NCBI RefSeq assembly: GCF_011386835.1
Contig: NC_088800.1
Location: 21,008,572 to 21,072,571 of the forward strand
Source of the DNA: Chrysemys picta bellii
Lineage: Eukaryota > Chordata > Testudines > Emydidae
Reading direction: 5' to 3'
DNA: 64,000 bases
A program made the translations under genes and the position numbers. The notes under the pieces are model-generated. The model was not told the DNA's origin. It saw nothing but the letters and a program-made list of their open reading frames with translations, and ran no database searches. This document shows positions 1 through 13,176 of the stretch, piece by piece (position 1 is the stretch's first letter; every line of letters starts with the position of its first letter).

Positions 1-3000
1 CTATATAGTATACACTGAAATGTAAGTACAATATTTATATTCCAATTGATTTATTTTGTAATTATATGGTAAAAATGAGAAAGCAGTTTTTCAGTAATAT
101 ATTCAGTAATAATTTTCAGTGCTGTGACACTTTTGTCTTTTTATGTCTGATTTTGTTAGCAAGTAGTTTTTAAGCGAGGTGAAATGTGCGATACACAAGA
201 CAAATCAGATTCCTGAAAGAGGTACAGTAGTCTGGAAAGGTTGAGAGACCCACTGGGCTAGGGTGACTTATAGTGATGCAAAAGTTCAGTGGTTGATTAG
301 ACACACTTTGAGGACTCAACTCTCTTGTGATCAAAAACTTACTCAAACAAAGCAGTTTCAGCACGAAATGAAATAAGATGTAGACCAAAACATACGTGAT
401 CCCTTCAATTATCGTTCTTTACGCTGGTTTTTGACTTGTTACTCCATTTTCTGTCCTTTGCCAGGGCATTACACATGCTCTACAGTTGAAAGCGAGCTTT
501 GTTTTGAAGCTGTATCTGCTGCCAGAGCTGTTATATAGCTCCTGTGGGACTTACTCCCTTTGACAGTTTGCCAGAGCCTGAGCTTGGTGACAAAGTACAA
601 GGTACATTTGCTTATGCAGTATTCTGATTAACCATCTTAACAGACCTACATTTTACTAATGTAAACTGCTTGCCTTGGACTGGGACTGCTCTATGATATG
701 ATGAATTTACTGGTTACAGCACCCAAGCAGTATGGTATGAAAATGAAGAGTGGATTTTGGTGTGTAGCTGCTTTGTTTTTAGAAAACTGCCATATTGCCA
801 GCCCTGGAGATGTAGGTCTTCCATTTACTCCCAGAATAGGTGCAGCACAGACAGCAATAATGCAAGTTTCTACTCAGTGCTCTGCCCAGACCTGCAGGGA
901 CCAATCTTACCAGCAAGATAATAGTTTAGGGTCCATCGATATTCAGGTATTTTTCTTTTTCCTATTTTTTTCTCAGCTCATGAACCTGTGTTTTATGAGA
1001 CTTATTAAGAGTTAACTTCCATGTTCCTGTGATTTTTAAATGGATGTCAAAGTTGCCCAGTGTTTTCCATGGGTGCCTGCCTTTTGGTGTGCAGTTTCTT
1101 TGAGACTGAAATCTAAACAGTTTCCACGCTCTCTAATGATGATGCAAATATTTATATGATTAGATATAGGCTTTAATATAGACTTAGAAACAAACAAAAA
1201 GACTGAAGCCAAAGTGAACTGATACCTTTCATGGCTGGAGACTTAACTTTCAAATGTGGATCGGAGTCACAAGTGAAATAAAGAACTGTTTTTATACAAG
1301 ACCTACAGTGCTTGATTTTATATTGCAACATCACCATTCATTTCAGCATGGTTAGTAGTCCTTGATAAGGAGAGCTAAGGGACAGGTATAAACCAGTGCG
1401 TGCAAGTGAGGATATCACGTAGATCTAAGGTGCAATTTATCCAGCTACAGAATCATCAGTTTCTCTCTTTCATGAGCACTACCATCTTTCAACACTGGAG
1501 AAAATGGCCCCTCACATGAACAGCCCTCCCTAGGACTCCTACCCAAAGCATCAGCACTGTCCACTAGCACTTCGGGCCAGCACATGAGGGATGAGAGAGT
1601 GAAGGTTGGGTATGCCTGCAGGAGAAGAAGGCTGAGATGTTCTGAAATGGAAAGGAGGGTATTTGAAGAGGCCCTTAGTGCCCTCGAGAGTAGGATGCTG
1701 AGGAGTGAGAGAATTGCACGGTGGAGGGGCATATCTGTTGTCTAACAGCCAGTGGCCCAGACAATGTAGCGCTGAATCTTGCTTCATGAAGAATATCCTC
1801 CTCCACACCTCCTCCCCATCCCAAACCTCTTGCATTATATCACTGACCCTGGTTGCGGGGGTGGTGCTGATGGAAGATACTGCAGCTGCTGGATGTCAGT
1901 GCAAGGTCGTGGTGTGGCTGCTGGCTAGAAGGGTGCTGGTCAGGAATGCTGCTTTGGGAGAAGGGGTTTACAGGAGTGCCAGCACTTCAAAGAGGAAGTA
2001 AATAGCTGGTAGAAAAGGTGAAGGGAAAGAGAAGAGTCACATATGGCAACAAACAGGTCACAGCCTCCTAAGCACCTTGGGAGCAGGGTTACTAGTATAC
2101 ACATTGAAGGCTGAATTTTTAGCCAGCCTCAAATTTTGCCCACACACTTGATTTAGCCTGTAAAAATGGGTGAACAACTATTTTGAATATATGTTGGCCT
2201 CTTCTATGGACTAATCTAGTAGTTGGTCACTAAACTGACCCATTGGGATATGCAAAACATGTGTTCTGCCACTTTTGTCAGACCAGTCAACTGCATGTGC
2301 AAATGCAGGTGTGAAAAAAGTATACAAAGCTGGAGCTCAAACTTAACTTTTAAGATTATCTTGTTGAGTGTTAAAGATTAACTACAACAGGGAAAGAATG
2401 TTGTCCAGAATGTTTCTCTTGTGCCAGAGAAGAGAATGCACTGTGAATTATATTCTTCTCTCTCATGGGTTATTTAAACTTTTGTGTAATTGTTTACCCT
2501 GTTGCTTTTATTTACTCTATGACATCAAAAAGCATTAATTTACCATGTGACATTTCATATTTAGCATTTGCGACACAGTGCATCGAAATCTGGTAAAGGC
2601 AAACCAATTTTATAACATGCACTGCAATTGTTTTGCAGCGTTGCCCTCAAGTGTAAAGTCTGTTACATTTTTTAAATTGTCTAATCAAATGCAGACTCTG
2701 TTCCAGTCACGCTAGATTTTCACATAATGGCAGATATTTCTTTTTAGCCTAGCATTGAACACTTGGATCACATTACATTTGCTACTTTTGTTGTTTGTGA
2801 GTGTATATTTGCAAATATATCATATACATGCACATGCACACATTCTGCGAGAGAGGGGAAATCATTATTGTGCTGTGACCCACTGGGGGATATTCCTGGT
2901 GCAAAAGGCCATCTGTGGGAGCTGCAAAGCTGGCTCTACTCCCCACCCTAATAGGAGGCACCTGCAGTGGGAGCAGGTGGGGTTTCAGAGACTGAAGGAG

Positions 3001-3130
3001 GAATGGTAGGTGTTCTTGCACCACTGTAATGTCTCTTTGCAACAGGGGCACCATTTAGGGCAGCTGTAGCCTGTACATGGGGGCCAGCATGCACCAGCTG
3101 TCTTAGACTCTTATATCTATCACCCACATC
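1..3130. other. Non-coding stretch, nothing recognised
   Basis: AT-rich sequence with many stops in all frames. The open frames are short and lack recognisable domains or good splice context. Part of 1440-1900 is more GC-rich but matches no family I know. Probably intergenic or intronic. Confidence 0.5.
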
Positions 3131-3131
3131 A

Positions 3132-3343
3132 TTGTAGTATCTGAGCATCTCCAAATCTTAAATGTATGTATCCTCACAACATATTGTGAAGTAGGGAGAA
3201 ACTTATACCCATTGGGAAACTTAGGTGCAGAGAGGATAATTGATTTTCGCAAGGTCACACTGGAAGCCTGTAGCAGAGAAGGAAATTGGATCTAGGTCTT
3301 CTAAATTCCCAGCTAGCACCCTGACCACTATACCATCCTTCCT
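3132..3343 (-). repeat. MIR (CORE-SINE) relic
   Basis: Read on the minus strand this follows the MIR pattern: a 'variable presence, loss of the commonest test words' 5' part, the core with 'tgtgacctt'-like and 'ctcagtttcc'-like words in diverged form, then a run that becomes 'gttgtgaggat' (seen on plus as 'atcctcacaac'). Heavily diverged, so ancient. Boundaries are approximate. Confidence 0.6.
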
Positions 3344-3346
3344 CTC

Positions 3347-6300
3347 ATACAAGCTCCCAGCGGACTGTGAATAGGGGGGCACAAACCACTCCCCTCAGCT
3401 GTTGTGTTACAAATAGCACCAGCCCAGAGATGAATTTGGCCCTGTGTGAATGAACAAGTATATCTGATCCAAACAAAATACACATGTGCATGCGTATATA
3501 TCTATCTCTACAAGTGCATGAAACAACTATATGTATGCTGCAAAAAATGAAATAAATATATGGCCATAGTTTTTTCATGCGAGGCCACTGCTCTATCAAG
3601 TCCAGTATACTGTCTTTGGCAGGGAGCAAAGCCTGATGCTTCAGGGGAAGGAAAACACCATCGACTGCACACCTTGAAAAAACTTGTATAGTTGTATAAA
3701 GAGCAAAATTTTCTATCCTACCCTCTGCAGGGAATCAGATTAATCCCCGAAGCATGTGATTTGATTATCCTTGTCCTAGGTTATCATTAAATCAAAAAAT
3801 GTATTGCTAAAAATATCTGCACAGCATTTACATCATGAAAGTATGATTTAGTCAGCAAAAACAAATGACTAGCCTTTCAAGTGTCTTAATCTTTGATACA
3901 CATGTGCTGGATTTAAGGAGCTGTCATGGAGAAGCAGATCTTTGCAAACTGAACTAAACCATTCAACTCTGTAAGATGATTTTTTTCTTATTACTCCTTT
4001 CATGAGGCGCCTGGGGACATTGTTCTCTCACTGTTGACAACTTTCACACTCTTATCCCTACCCCCTCACCTCAGCGCCCTTTCTCCAGGTGGTAATACAC
4101 AGAATAGCTATATTTGCAAAAAAAGCTGGCTCTTAGCCAACTGCCGGGACTGGAGAGTGATTCTGTACTGGTTTGCTGATTATCTGATCCTAGACACTGA
4201 CTGCATTACTTCTGTAAATTACGAAGCCTGCTTTAGCCAGGGTGGTAGTAAGATCTGACGCCCATCCATTTAATTGTGTGCTATTCAACTGTGGACACAT
4301 GCACTGCAGATGTGCCCCTTTAAATTTTTTTTAAAATACAGCCTACAATAATGGGCAGAGTAATGGCTACTTTATTAACACTTCAATGTTTTCAAAACAC
4401 CAGCTAAGGTTTTATACCAGCCTGAAGTTTACCTCTTATATGTATGCTTAGGATCTTATTCTGGCATTTGAAATTTAAATACATATATACTTCTTTTCTC
4501 CTCTGCAGCCTCCCAAAACAACCCAAAGCACACACAGGCCCACTGGTGCCTGGGTAGTGTTTGATTGAAGGAGGATTTCAAATATGAGTACAAGAATTTT
4601 CTTCTGACTCTATGTGAGTGTCACAGTACATAGTGGAGTAGCAGCAACACCGTCTGTCCATGTGGTGATATTCCTAGGGCCTGAATAACACGGGTGCCAA
4701 TAAACATCCTTGGGAAAAGAGACCAGAGCACACTATGGATCTTCGCATGCCAATATGGGGGAGGTGAATCTCAATAAGGCTCTAATGCAGAGATGCTTTT
4801 AGAAAAGTGAGATAAGTACCATTTGTTTTATGACACTGTAAACTCTGAGGGGAATCTTACCAATGGGAGGGCCTGGGACATGATCTTGCACATTACTACT
4901 ACTCAAGATACTACAAGAGGGATGTTGTGTCAGTTATTTCATCTGAAGAAAAGAGATGAACTGTATGGCCTGTGTTTAAGAAAAACCTGTACAGAAATGG
5001 CAGAAAATAATATTATTCACTAATTACCCATTATTCAAGAAGAACATATGTTTGTAAATATGACCTCTGTAATGTTACCAGGGTCAGACAGACCAAGGAC
5101 AATCTGCTGTGTAAGTGTATAAATCAAAGCTGTCTAGGGACTGATTTAATTTACAATGTTCTTCAACATTCTGGACAGAAAAATGTCACTCGCTTGCTTA
5201 AATCCTGTGCTCCTCCCCTTTTTCCACTTTCTCCCTCCCTCCCCCCATTTTTTGATAACACTTCTTGACCTCCCTACTTCTTGAAAGCCATGGATTTCCA
5301 CCAAGAGACAACGTGTTAGACCAACTTGTCTGAATTATGCTAACACCCCAACATGTAAGATTACAATAGAGCCCTGACTGTATTCACTTGCTGGTTACCT
5401 GTCTTTCTTAGCACAATTCAGGAGTAAAGCAATAAATACTGGAATTTATGTCGTTCTTTTATATTAAGTACCTAAATCTGCAAAACAAACTGAGAAAAGC
5501 ATCTGTTGAAACTATTAGATTCTGGGCACTGATTCTGCTAAATCACATGTTTCCCGTTGTGGAAGGAAAAGAGCTTTTGCAATAACATGTAGAATACATG
5601 GAATAATTCTTCTCTTTCTTTCTGTGCTCTTTGGCAGTTTGACTGGCTGAGTCAAAGCAAGTTCTGTTCCTTTATCTTTTTTTCAAAATATGCCATAATC
5701 TCCAAATTGAAACCGAGTAGGATTTGAATAAAATGTTCTCATTCAAGTAATAATTGAATTAATAATCACACTCTAAGCAACAGATTGCGATCCTGAAGCC
5801 AGTTTTTTTAAAATTGTCCATTGGTGCCTTCGCTTTCAAGCGACCATTTTGTGACTTTTCTGCAGGTGTGGCCACTGAGCTGCCTCAGGGCAAAGCCAAA
5901 CCTGCCAAACAAAAGAAACTTCATGTTCTGGATGTTAACTTTAGTTACCATAGCCAGACAATGCTGCCAGTGGTATGGAAGACAAAATTGCTGTAGCCAG
6001 CTGTGCTGTTCACAGTCGGATGGTTTCTGTGTAGCTCCAAATGGTTATGAAGGCAGTAGTCTGTTGTGGCCAAGGACAGAATGATGGATGATCTACACAC
6101 AGTGCCCAAGTAGAAAGAATGGCAGAAGTTCACTTCAGGGTTGTTAAAATGCTAATCTAGGTTAGTTAACAAAAGCCTAATGGAACAGAAAAGTTAGGGA
6201 AATAAACACACCTCATATGTTACATATGTACACTCCAGATTTGATCTCTCTAGTTAGACAAACATTTGCCTTTGGAAGTTAGACAATTTAACAGTTTTCT

Positions 6301-9229
6301 TGTTTAAATAAACTGAATCAACTTTTGTTATTAGCTGTACTATAATTACTGTCAAGGCATGACAAGGGAAAGTGGACTAAGGCAGACAACACACTCAGCT
6401 ATTGAAAACAGCATCATAAGGCTAGCAATATGATTTTCACTGAACATTTCTTTCATGTGACATGAGAACTTGAACTTGAAGCTGGCAGCTATTCACAGAA
6501 CAAGTAACAACTTAATAAAATGGCTTAGACTGATTTTAACTGTAACTGCAGCAAGCTTATCTGATGCATAAAAAGAGATAATCTGTTCTAACAGCAGTTT
6601 TGATTAGATCAACATTTGAACCGTTTTAATTACATATAGGACTGCTTGTATTACCCAATGCAAATATTATGCCTTCCATCTTTTCCTTAACTGTTCCTGG
6701 AACAAATTTTTAATTTATCCAATTGGAAGATATATGTTTACATTTCTTACTGGAATTATAGTAAGTGATCACCCTCTTATTTTCTTATTTAGTTGCTAAG
6801 CAAGAAATAGGGCATCTCCCCCCCTCCCTCCCATCTCCTGTATTTATTAATCAAAGCAAAAAAACGAAAATGTTTGTTGGACAATATTAGCGACCAGCTG
6901 TGCAATAAACAAATAATGCAAGTATTTCCTTGGTCTTAGGAGGCAAAGACAAACATTGAAGCAAAGCTACCTTTTATCATTTTACTCACTATAACATGCA
7001 TGGTAAGAACTGGCAATATCCACATATGCTCTTCATGTGATTTCTTACTGGAGATTTTTTGTTTGTTTTTCAGAAAGAAGAGTAACCAAGCCATTTTCAA
7101 TATGTATATAAAAAGGGGGCCTTAGCCTACTTCTATTGAAGCCAATGGCAAAACTCCTATTGCCTTCAATGTGAGCAAGACCCATTCCTGTGTTAAGTGC
7201 AGTAATTTAAAACATGTATGTAATCAGACCAGCAGTTGTGACAATTAGTCATATCTACATGGAGCCTTGTAGTTTAAGATTTTTAAGTGATTTTTTACTA
7301 CTATTTCTTTACCAGCCTGTATCTCATTTGATGGTACATATCTGAACTCGAACCTATTTAGACACAGTGAATTGGACACATAATTAAGCATTCTCTCTAA
7401 ATGTGTGAACTTCATAAGACTGGATCAAAGTTCTAGCAGTTCCAAGGGCTAAAGTGTTTGCTGCCACACTCATAACAAATCACCCATACAAAAGAGGCAG
7501 AAATGTTAGATGGTCCAGCTAAAAGGGCATCAATGATTGAAACAAATGCAGCCACACAGCTGGCTTGTGGAGCTGTGACAAGGCTGGTCACTGTATTCCT
7601 AGCACACCCTCCTGCATCACACAAAGCATGTTTAGATGATGATGATATCTTTGTTGCATCCCTAGCAGAAATGAACAGAGATAGTGACAGACTGCAGGAT
7701 ATGAAGGAGAACGGGAGTTCAATGTAACTAAAGATGCAGATGAAAGTGAGCAGCCTGTTAAACAACCTAATTTAAAGCCTCTGGGTTACCGTTTTGGCTA
7801 TCCTTTGAAAACAAATTCAATCTACTTAATTTAAAAATGATAGTAAATTTCTAATGCAAACTCTTTCTTTCCATTTTAAAAACAGCTGAGTATATTAGTT
7901 CCTATAAAAAGTGTTAAAGTTTATGATTATATAGAGAAAAAAATCACAGGGCTCATCTGGCAATTTCTATTTGTCCAAGCCAGAGTAAATGTTTATACAA
8001 TATCTGCCAACATAACAGAATATGCCTGTCACTCACTACATTAAACATGATTGTATACAGCTTAATTTACTGAATTAGATACGTACACATTTGAGGTGGA
8101 TAGATTTTTATAGCATGAATAAAGCCGAATAAAAGCCTTTTGCCTCATAGTGAGCTTCCAGACTTCTCAAGAATATAAAGAAGGAATCTTGGAAAAATCC
8201 TCAATAAAAGGATTTTCATGAGAGTGATACACAAGTATTAAAAAGCCTCTGAAGAATTAGGAAGAAATTCCACCAAGACAACAACACTTAGAAGAAGGAA
8301 GAATTAATGCCATTACTAAAAGACTTTTATGCTTCTTTGGAACACTAATAACTTAATGCAGAGCTAAAGTTATTCTAGTACAGACATGTTTCCCCCCTGA
8401 AAATAACTAAGCAAAATGTCATGGATTTTAGGTAAGTCAAAGATGATTAATTTTTCAGTGACAGTTCTTTGCTGCAAATTCTCTATATTGTTCGCTGGGC
8501 TTGTGTGGGGCGTACATATAAACTAGAATACAGATTGCATAGTAAGTACTACATCTGTAGACATTACGAACAGTCACATTACTGCTGACACATGCCTGAG
8601 TAAGTACATCCGTCTGCATATATGTGGGTGTGTATGTAGCTATTTTATACACTTGGGGGTTTCTCATAGACCTAAACTAGCAGAATTTGACCAACACTAT
8701 TAAACAATTTGGAGACCAGAGAATCTCTATGTCCTCTACCTTACTGGAGTGCTATATTCATGTTACACACTTGGAACTACAGTGTTTTGAATTAATGAAA
8801 TTCAGAAGCTTAAAGCATTTAATTGCATTTTCCAGCCATACAATATGTTTATATAGAAGAGACATAAAATACAAAACACGACAGGGCATTTGAAAAAGAT
8901 CCCTTTTAAAACACAGGAATAATCTCCACCTAGAAATAGCTGTGCACCCTTTCATTTCTATCCAGGTTTTATAAATAATAAAGGCAGCTGCAACCCATTT
9001 CTAATTACTCTGTATAAGCTGCTGTACCAGTTGCTGCAGAGCCGAAACAAAGTTTCGCCACTTTACACTTAAACAAAACATTGCTGTCATCAGGCGAGCG
9101 GGGTGAAAGGGTTAAGATATTCCTGCCATTGCAAAGGGATAATGCAGAATTGACTCTCTTATTTGTTTCCATCCATAATTGATGGTAGCTTGAAATATAG
9201 CTCCCTCTGGCTCCCAACGCGTGACTAGT
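3347..9229. other. Non-coding stretch with one old palindromic-repeat relic
   Basis: No gene recognised. The segment at about 7133-7198 carries the 'gaagccaatggcaaaactcc...gacccattcctg' type relic that recurs through the window. At 5861-5871 a pyrimidine-rich tract ends in 'ttttctgcag', followed by an open frame to 5996, but no protein family is recognised and the frame is short. The rest looks like neutral AT-rich DNA. Confidence 0.5.
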
Positions 9230-10760
9230 ACCGACTACTGGAGGAACCACGAAGGTTCGGCCAAGATTATCCAATAAATCATTTCTAACGGGGGACAGGG
9301 GGGCCTGATCCGGCTCCGACGGGAGCAGCAGACTGGAGCTGCCACGCAGAGGAATTTCCCAGGCAGGCAGCACGTTCAGGGCTCACTGGCGCTGCATGCC
9401 CCATTCAGTCAGGAAGCTCGCAGCCTGCTCTCCCATAGGGGCTGGAACTAGGGGTGCTGGGTGCTCCTGCACCCCCTGGCTTGACGTGGGTCCCATTATC
9501 TCCGGGGTTTACAGGTTGGTTCAATGTCTCAGCACACACACACATTGTTCTGCACCCCGTGCTCTCCTGAATTCAAGAGCGGCTGGTTAATTCGCAGGAA
9601 ATCTCAAAGGCACTTAAAGTGCCCAGGGAGGGGAGCAGGAGCGGCGGCGCCAGGGGCAGCGCAGGCTGCCTGGCATTGGCAGGACACGCGAGGTAGTGCT
9701 GGGGAGCGCTGGGGGAACCATGCAGCGGGGCACCGCGGCAGGAGTAACAGGTAGTTCCTATTTCTGCCCCCGTCCCAGCGCGCTGCTCCCCCCCCCCCCC
9801 CGGTGGCTGTGCAGCGGGCGAGGCTGGGATTACGGGCAGCTGGAGCCGGGGAGCTCCAGGGTCCCCACGGCAGGATGGCTGCTAAGGGCGCTCCCTGGCC
9901 GGTGCCTCCTGCCAGGCTTCCCCATCCCACTACGGGCAGCGCGGGCTGCCACAGCCGCGGCAGGCGTTCAAAACAAACCCTCCCCAGCACACCCCGCAGC
10001 TGTCCGGAGGGCCCAGCCCCGACCAGTTCCAATGGCCTCTAGACGGCACCTCCCCGCCGGCCTCGGACCCACCTACCTTTGCCCAAAATAAACACCAGTA
10101 GGCTCCTGAGACCAACTTGCGCGTCGCAGCCCGGGGACGCAGCCTCTAACGCAAATGCAGTCACCGTGCAAACGGGGAAGGGATTGGCACCGTCCCTGCA
10201 AACGCTGGGAAGTTTGTACCCTCTCTCCTGTCTCCTCCTCGCCCCCTTCCTCCTCCCCAGTCACGCAGAGTCGGCAACAAGCAAGTAAAAATAACCTTTG
10301 CTCAGACTATTTTTGTCCCTTACACGCCAGCCTGGCAATGCGCACTGCAAAACTAGCCTGGGCACTGTGCAGCCAGCGAAGGCTGCCGCCGCGACTCAGC
10401 CTCAGGTCTGCCAGCGCTAAGGGTTGCAAATGAAGCTCTTACCTCATAAGGGAAGGAGGAAAGCAAGCCTGGGAGAGCGCTACAGCAAAACCCAAATCCG
10501 GAGGCTAGCTTCGGGCTGCTCCAGCGTAATCCTGAAACTCGCCAGCTCTAGGAGCGCCGGGACAAACCGGGAGCAAAACAAACGCGAGCACAGCAAATGG
10601 TGTAATTCGATCCATCTCCAGTCAATCCATCAAGAGAGGCTCCTGCCCTCCCAACAATCAGGCGGCTGGAGCCTAGGGTCCCACCCCCCGAGGCTCGGAG
10701 AGGCAGGCAGGCTTGGGCTGATCGCCCTCACTGGCTGCTGTTGCTGAGGCCCCCAGCGCT
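9230..10760 (-). promoter_or_regulatory. CpG island, candidate promoter and 5' exon of an unidentified leftward gene
   Basis: GC and CpG content rise abruptly here against AT-rich flanks. On the minus strand two strong splice-donor contexts lie inside: GAG|GTAAGAG with the exon ending at 10443, and AAAG|GTAGGT with the exon ending at 10077. This suggests first exons transcribed leftward, so that 1-10 kb would be intron. The open frames across the island overlap on both strands and look like GC-driven chance frames rather than coding sequence; no protein is recognised. No TATA box is evident, as is usual for island promoters. The promoter call is an inference from composition and donor sites. 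Unlike the hAT element at 56.6-57.4 kb, this GC-rich block has no terminal inverted repeats that I can find. Confidence 0.55.
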
Positions 10761-11586
10761 GGGTGACCCTTCAGTGGCCTCTCCTCCTCTTCAGCCTCCC
10801 ACCTCCCAGGAGCTGCTACACCAGCTCCAAGCACCTCAGCCACACTGGCTAGCTGTGTGCAGCGGTCATGAAGGAGCCTGCTCTCTCCCGCTTTCGTCTC
10901 CCCCCCCCCCCGCCTTTATTATGCAGGGCTTATTTCAGACATCCTGAGGACAAACAACTGCTGCCAAAAGGATCTGCATGCACAGTCTTTCAGCAAAGTT
11001 CAGCCTTAGTTTTTCTTGGTCAGGCAATTTCTTGCCTCCCCATCACACCACCACTTTAGAACCTCTAAGGGAAACAGCTGGGAAGAGGCAATCAAACAGC
11101 ATTTTATCTGTGTGTGTGTGTACACACAGGCACTCTTATGTCTACTTTGAAGGAAAGCCATTCAGTCCAGTATAATTTTGCAGACTAATGAAAGTCAGTT
11201 TTACAGTGAAAGAGGAGGAGAAAGGGAGAAAAAAAGAGATGTCCTTGAAGTGACATCATTTTAAGTAGCCCATCATCAGCAGAAAAAAAAGTCATATATT
11301 CAGAAACAAAGGTTTTAATCTTAGAAATTAATTCCAGGAGTCAGCTATTATTTATTAATTTTCAGATGGACTATGAATCACTTAAAGCCTAAAATGGCAA
11401 GAAAGACTTTGGGGGCTCCTTGGGAAAAAAAGAAAGAAAAGAAAAAAATGATTGCACACCAAACTTTATCATCTGTGCTCTCTTTTATGGTGGGAAAACA
11501 GAATTTCATCTTTAAAATAATTCACAGCTTGTCACTGGGAAAGCATTCGAGTTAGTCAAGCTTTAGAACCTGCTCCTGTATTTTTC
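10761..11586. other. Island flank, nothing recognised
   Basis: Composition falls back to AT-rich. A poly-C tract near 10902-10913 and a short TG/AC alternating run near 11108-11128 are the only simple repeats. No gene is seen. Confidence 0.45.
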
Positions 11587-11588
11587 AC

Positions 11589-11707
11589 TTCATGAATCTG
11601 ATGAAGTGGGTTCTAGCCCACGAAAGCTTATGCCCAAATAAATTTGTTAGTCTCTTAAGGTGCCACAAGGACTCCTCTTTGTTTTTGCTGAAACAGACTT
11701 ACACGGC
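11589..11707 (+). repeat. Turtle-type short retroposon, 5' part (continues at 17424)
   Basis: Carries the family hallmarks 'gaagtgggttctagcccacg', 'aaagcttatg', 'taaatttgttagtctct', 'aaggtgccacaagga' and 'cagacttacacggc'. The copy is cut after 'acacggc'. Its missing 3' end, 'taccactctgaacccc', lies 5.7 kb away at 17429-17445, beyond the LTR that split it. Confidence 0.85.
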
Positions 11708-12166
11708 TGTGACGGGTTGGATCACAGAAACCCCCTTGGGAGCTGCCAACTGATGTGCCAAGACTACCCCTGCTCCTATTTTCCCTGCCAGCTCAGGACT
11801 CCAGCACCCTGTCTTGCTGAGCCAGACACTCCCGTCTGCTCCAACACAGACCCAGGGTCGGAATTACTTGCCCCAAAGCTGCAGGTTTACCTGAAAACAG
11901 CTCACAGAAGTGTGTTTGTCTTTAGCACTCAGATGCCCAATTCCCAATGGGGTCTAAACCCCGATGAAGCCATTTTACCCTGTATAAACCTTATGCAGAG
12001 TAAACTCATAAATTGTTCGCCCTCTATAACACTGATAGATATGCACTGTTGTTTGCTCCCCCAGGTATTAATACATACTCTGAGTTCATTACTAAGTAAA
12101 AAGTGATTTTATTAAATACAGAAAGTAGGATTTAAGTGGTTCCAAGTTGTAACAGACAGAACAAAG

Positions 12167-12283
12167 AAGAAGTGGGCTGTAGTCCACGAAAGCTTATGCT
12201 CTAATAAATGTATTAGTCTCTAAGGTGCCACAAGTACTCCTGTTCTTTTTGCGGATACAGACTAACACGGCTGCTACTCTAAA
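12167..12283 (+). repeat. Short retroposon inserted in the LTR
   Basis: Full-looking copy from 'aagaagtgggctgtagtcc' to 'ggctgctactctaaa'. It is flanked by the 9-bp duplication AGAACAAAG at 12158-12166 and 12284-12292, which marks it as a retroposed insertion younger than the LTR. Confidence 0.9.
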
Positions 12284-13176
12284 AGAACAAAGTAAGTCAC
12301 CAAGCAAAATGAAATGCACAAATCTATGTCTAATCAAACATTGAATACAGATAAGATCCTCACCAGTTCCAGAATGCTCCCTTTTACAGGCTAATCTCCT
12401 TTTAGCCTGGGTCCAGCAATCACTCACTCCCCCTGTAGTTACTGTCCTTTTTTTTCCAGTTTCCTTCCAGTATTCTGGGGGGTGCAGAGGCTCCTTCTTT
12501 AGCCAGCTGAAGACCAAATGGAGGGCTCTCCCACAGATTTAAATAGACTTTCTCTTGTGGGTGGAGACCCCCCCCCCCTCACTCCTATGCAAAGTCCAGC
12601 TCCAAGATGGAGTTCTGGAGTCACATGTCCCTGCATGACTCAATCTTTACAGGCTGAAGCCATTGTCCACAGGGTATCTTGTATGTCTCCAGGAAGACTT
12701 CTTATGTGGATTGGAGCATTCCAAGATGCGCTGTTCCCCAAGTGCTTCCTGATTAGGTACTTAGCCTTGCGAATTCCTTCCTAAAGAAGCTGACCAAATG
12801 TCTCACAAAGCTTACATAGGCCTTGGCTACACTTGCGGATGTACAGCACTGTGAGTTAAACCTGACTTCGTGCAGCTGAGTAGGGAAAGCGCTGCAGTCT
12901 GTCCACACTGACAGCTGCCCAGCGCACTGTCGTGGCCACATCTGCAGCAATTGCAGCGCTATTGGGAGCGGTGCAGTATGGGCAGCTATCCCACAGAGCA
13001 CCTCTTCCCATTCTGGCGTCGTGGGTTGTGGGAAGGGGACGTAGGTGTGGGGCATTCTGGGTCCTGTCCCAACGCCCCGGGATGCATCGTTTTGCATCCC
13101 AGAAATCCCTTTGTTTCCGTCCACCTTTGGCGCCATCTTTCAACGGTTTCTGTGCAGCGCGATCTGTCTGCGGGAA

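Noticed and set aside
5814..5996. Possible exon after 'ttttctgcag' encoding a Lys-rich peptide
   Set aside because: The acceptor context is good but there is no recognisable protein, no donor, and the frame ends quickly at a stop.
9604..10115. Overlapping open frames on both strands in the CpG island, up to 142 codons
   Set aside because: Several frames are open at once because of high GC content; the products are low-complexity Ala/Pro/Gly-rich with no domain, and some begin at non-ATG codons.
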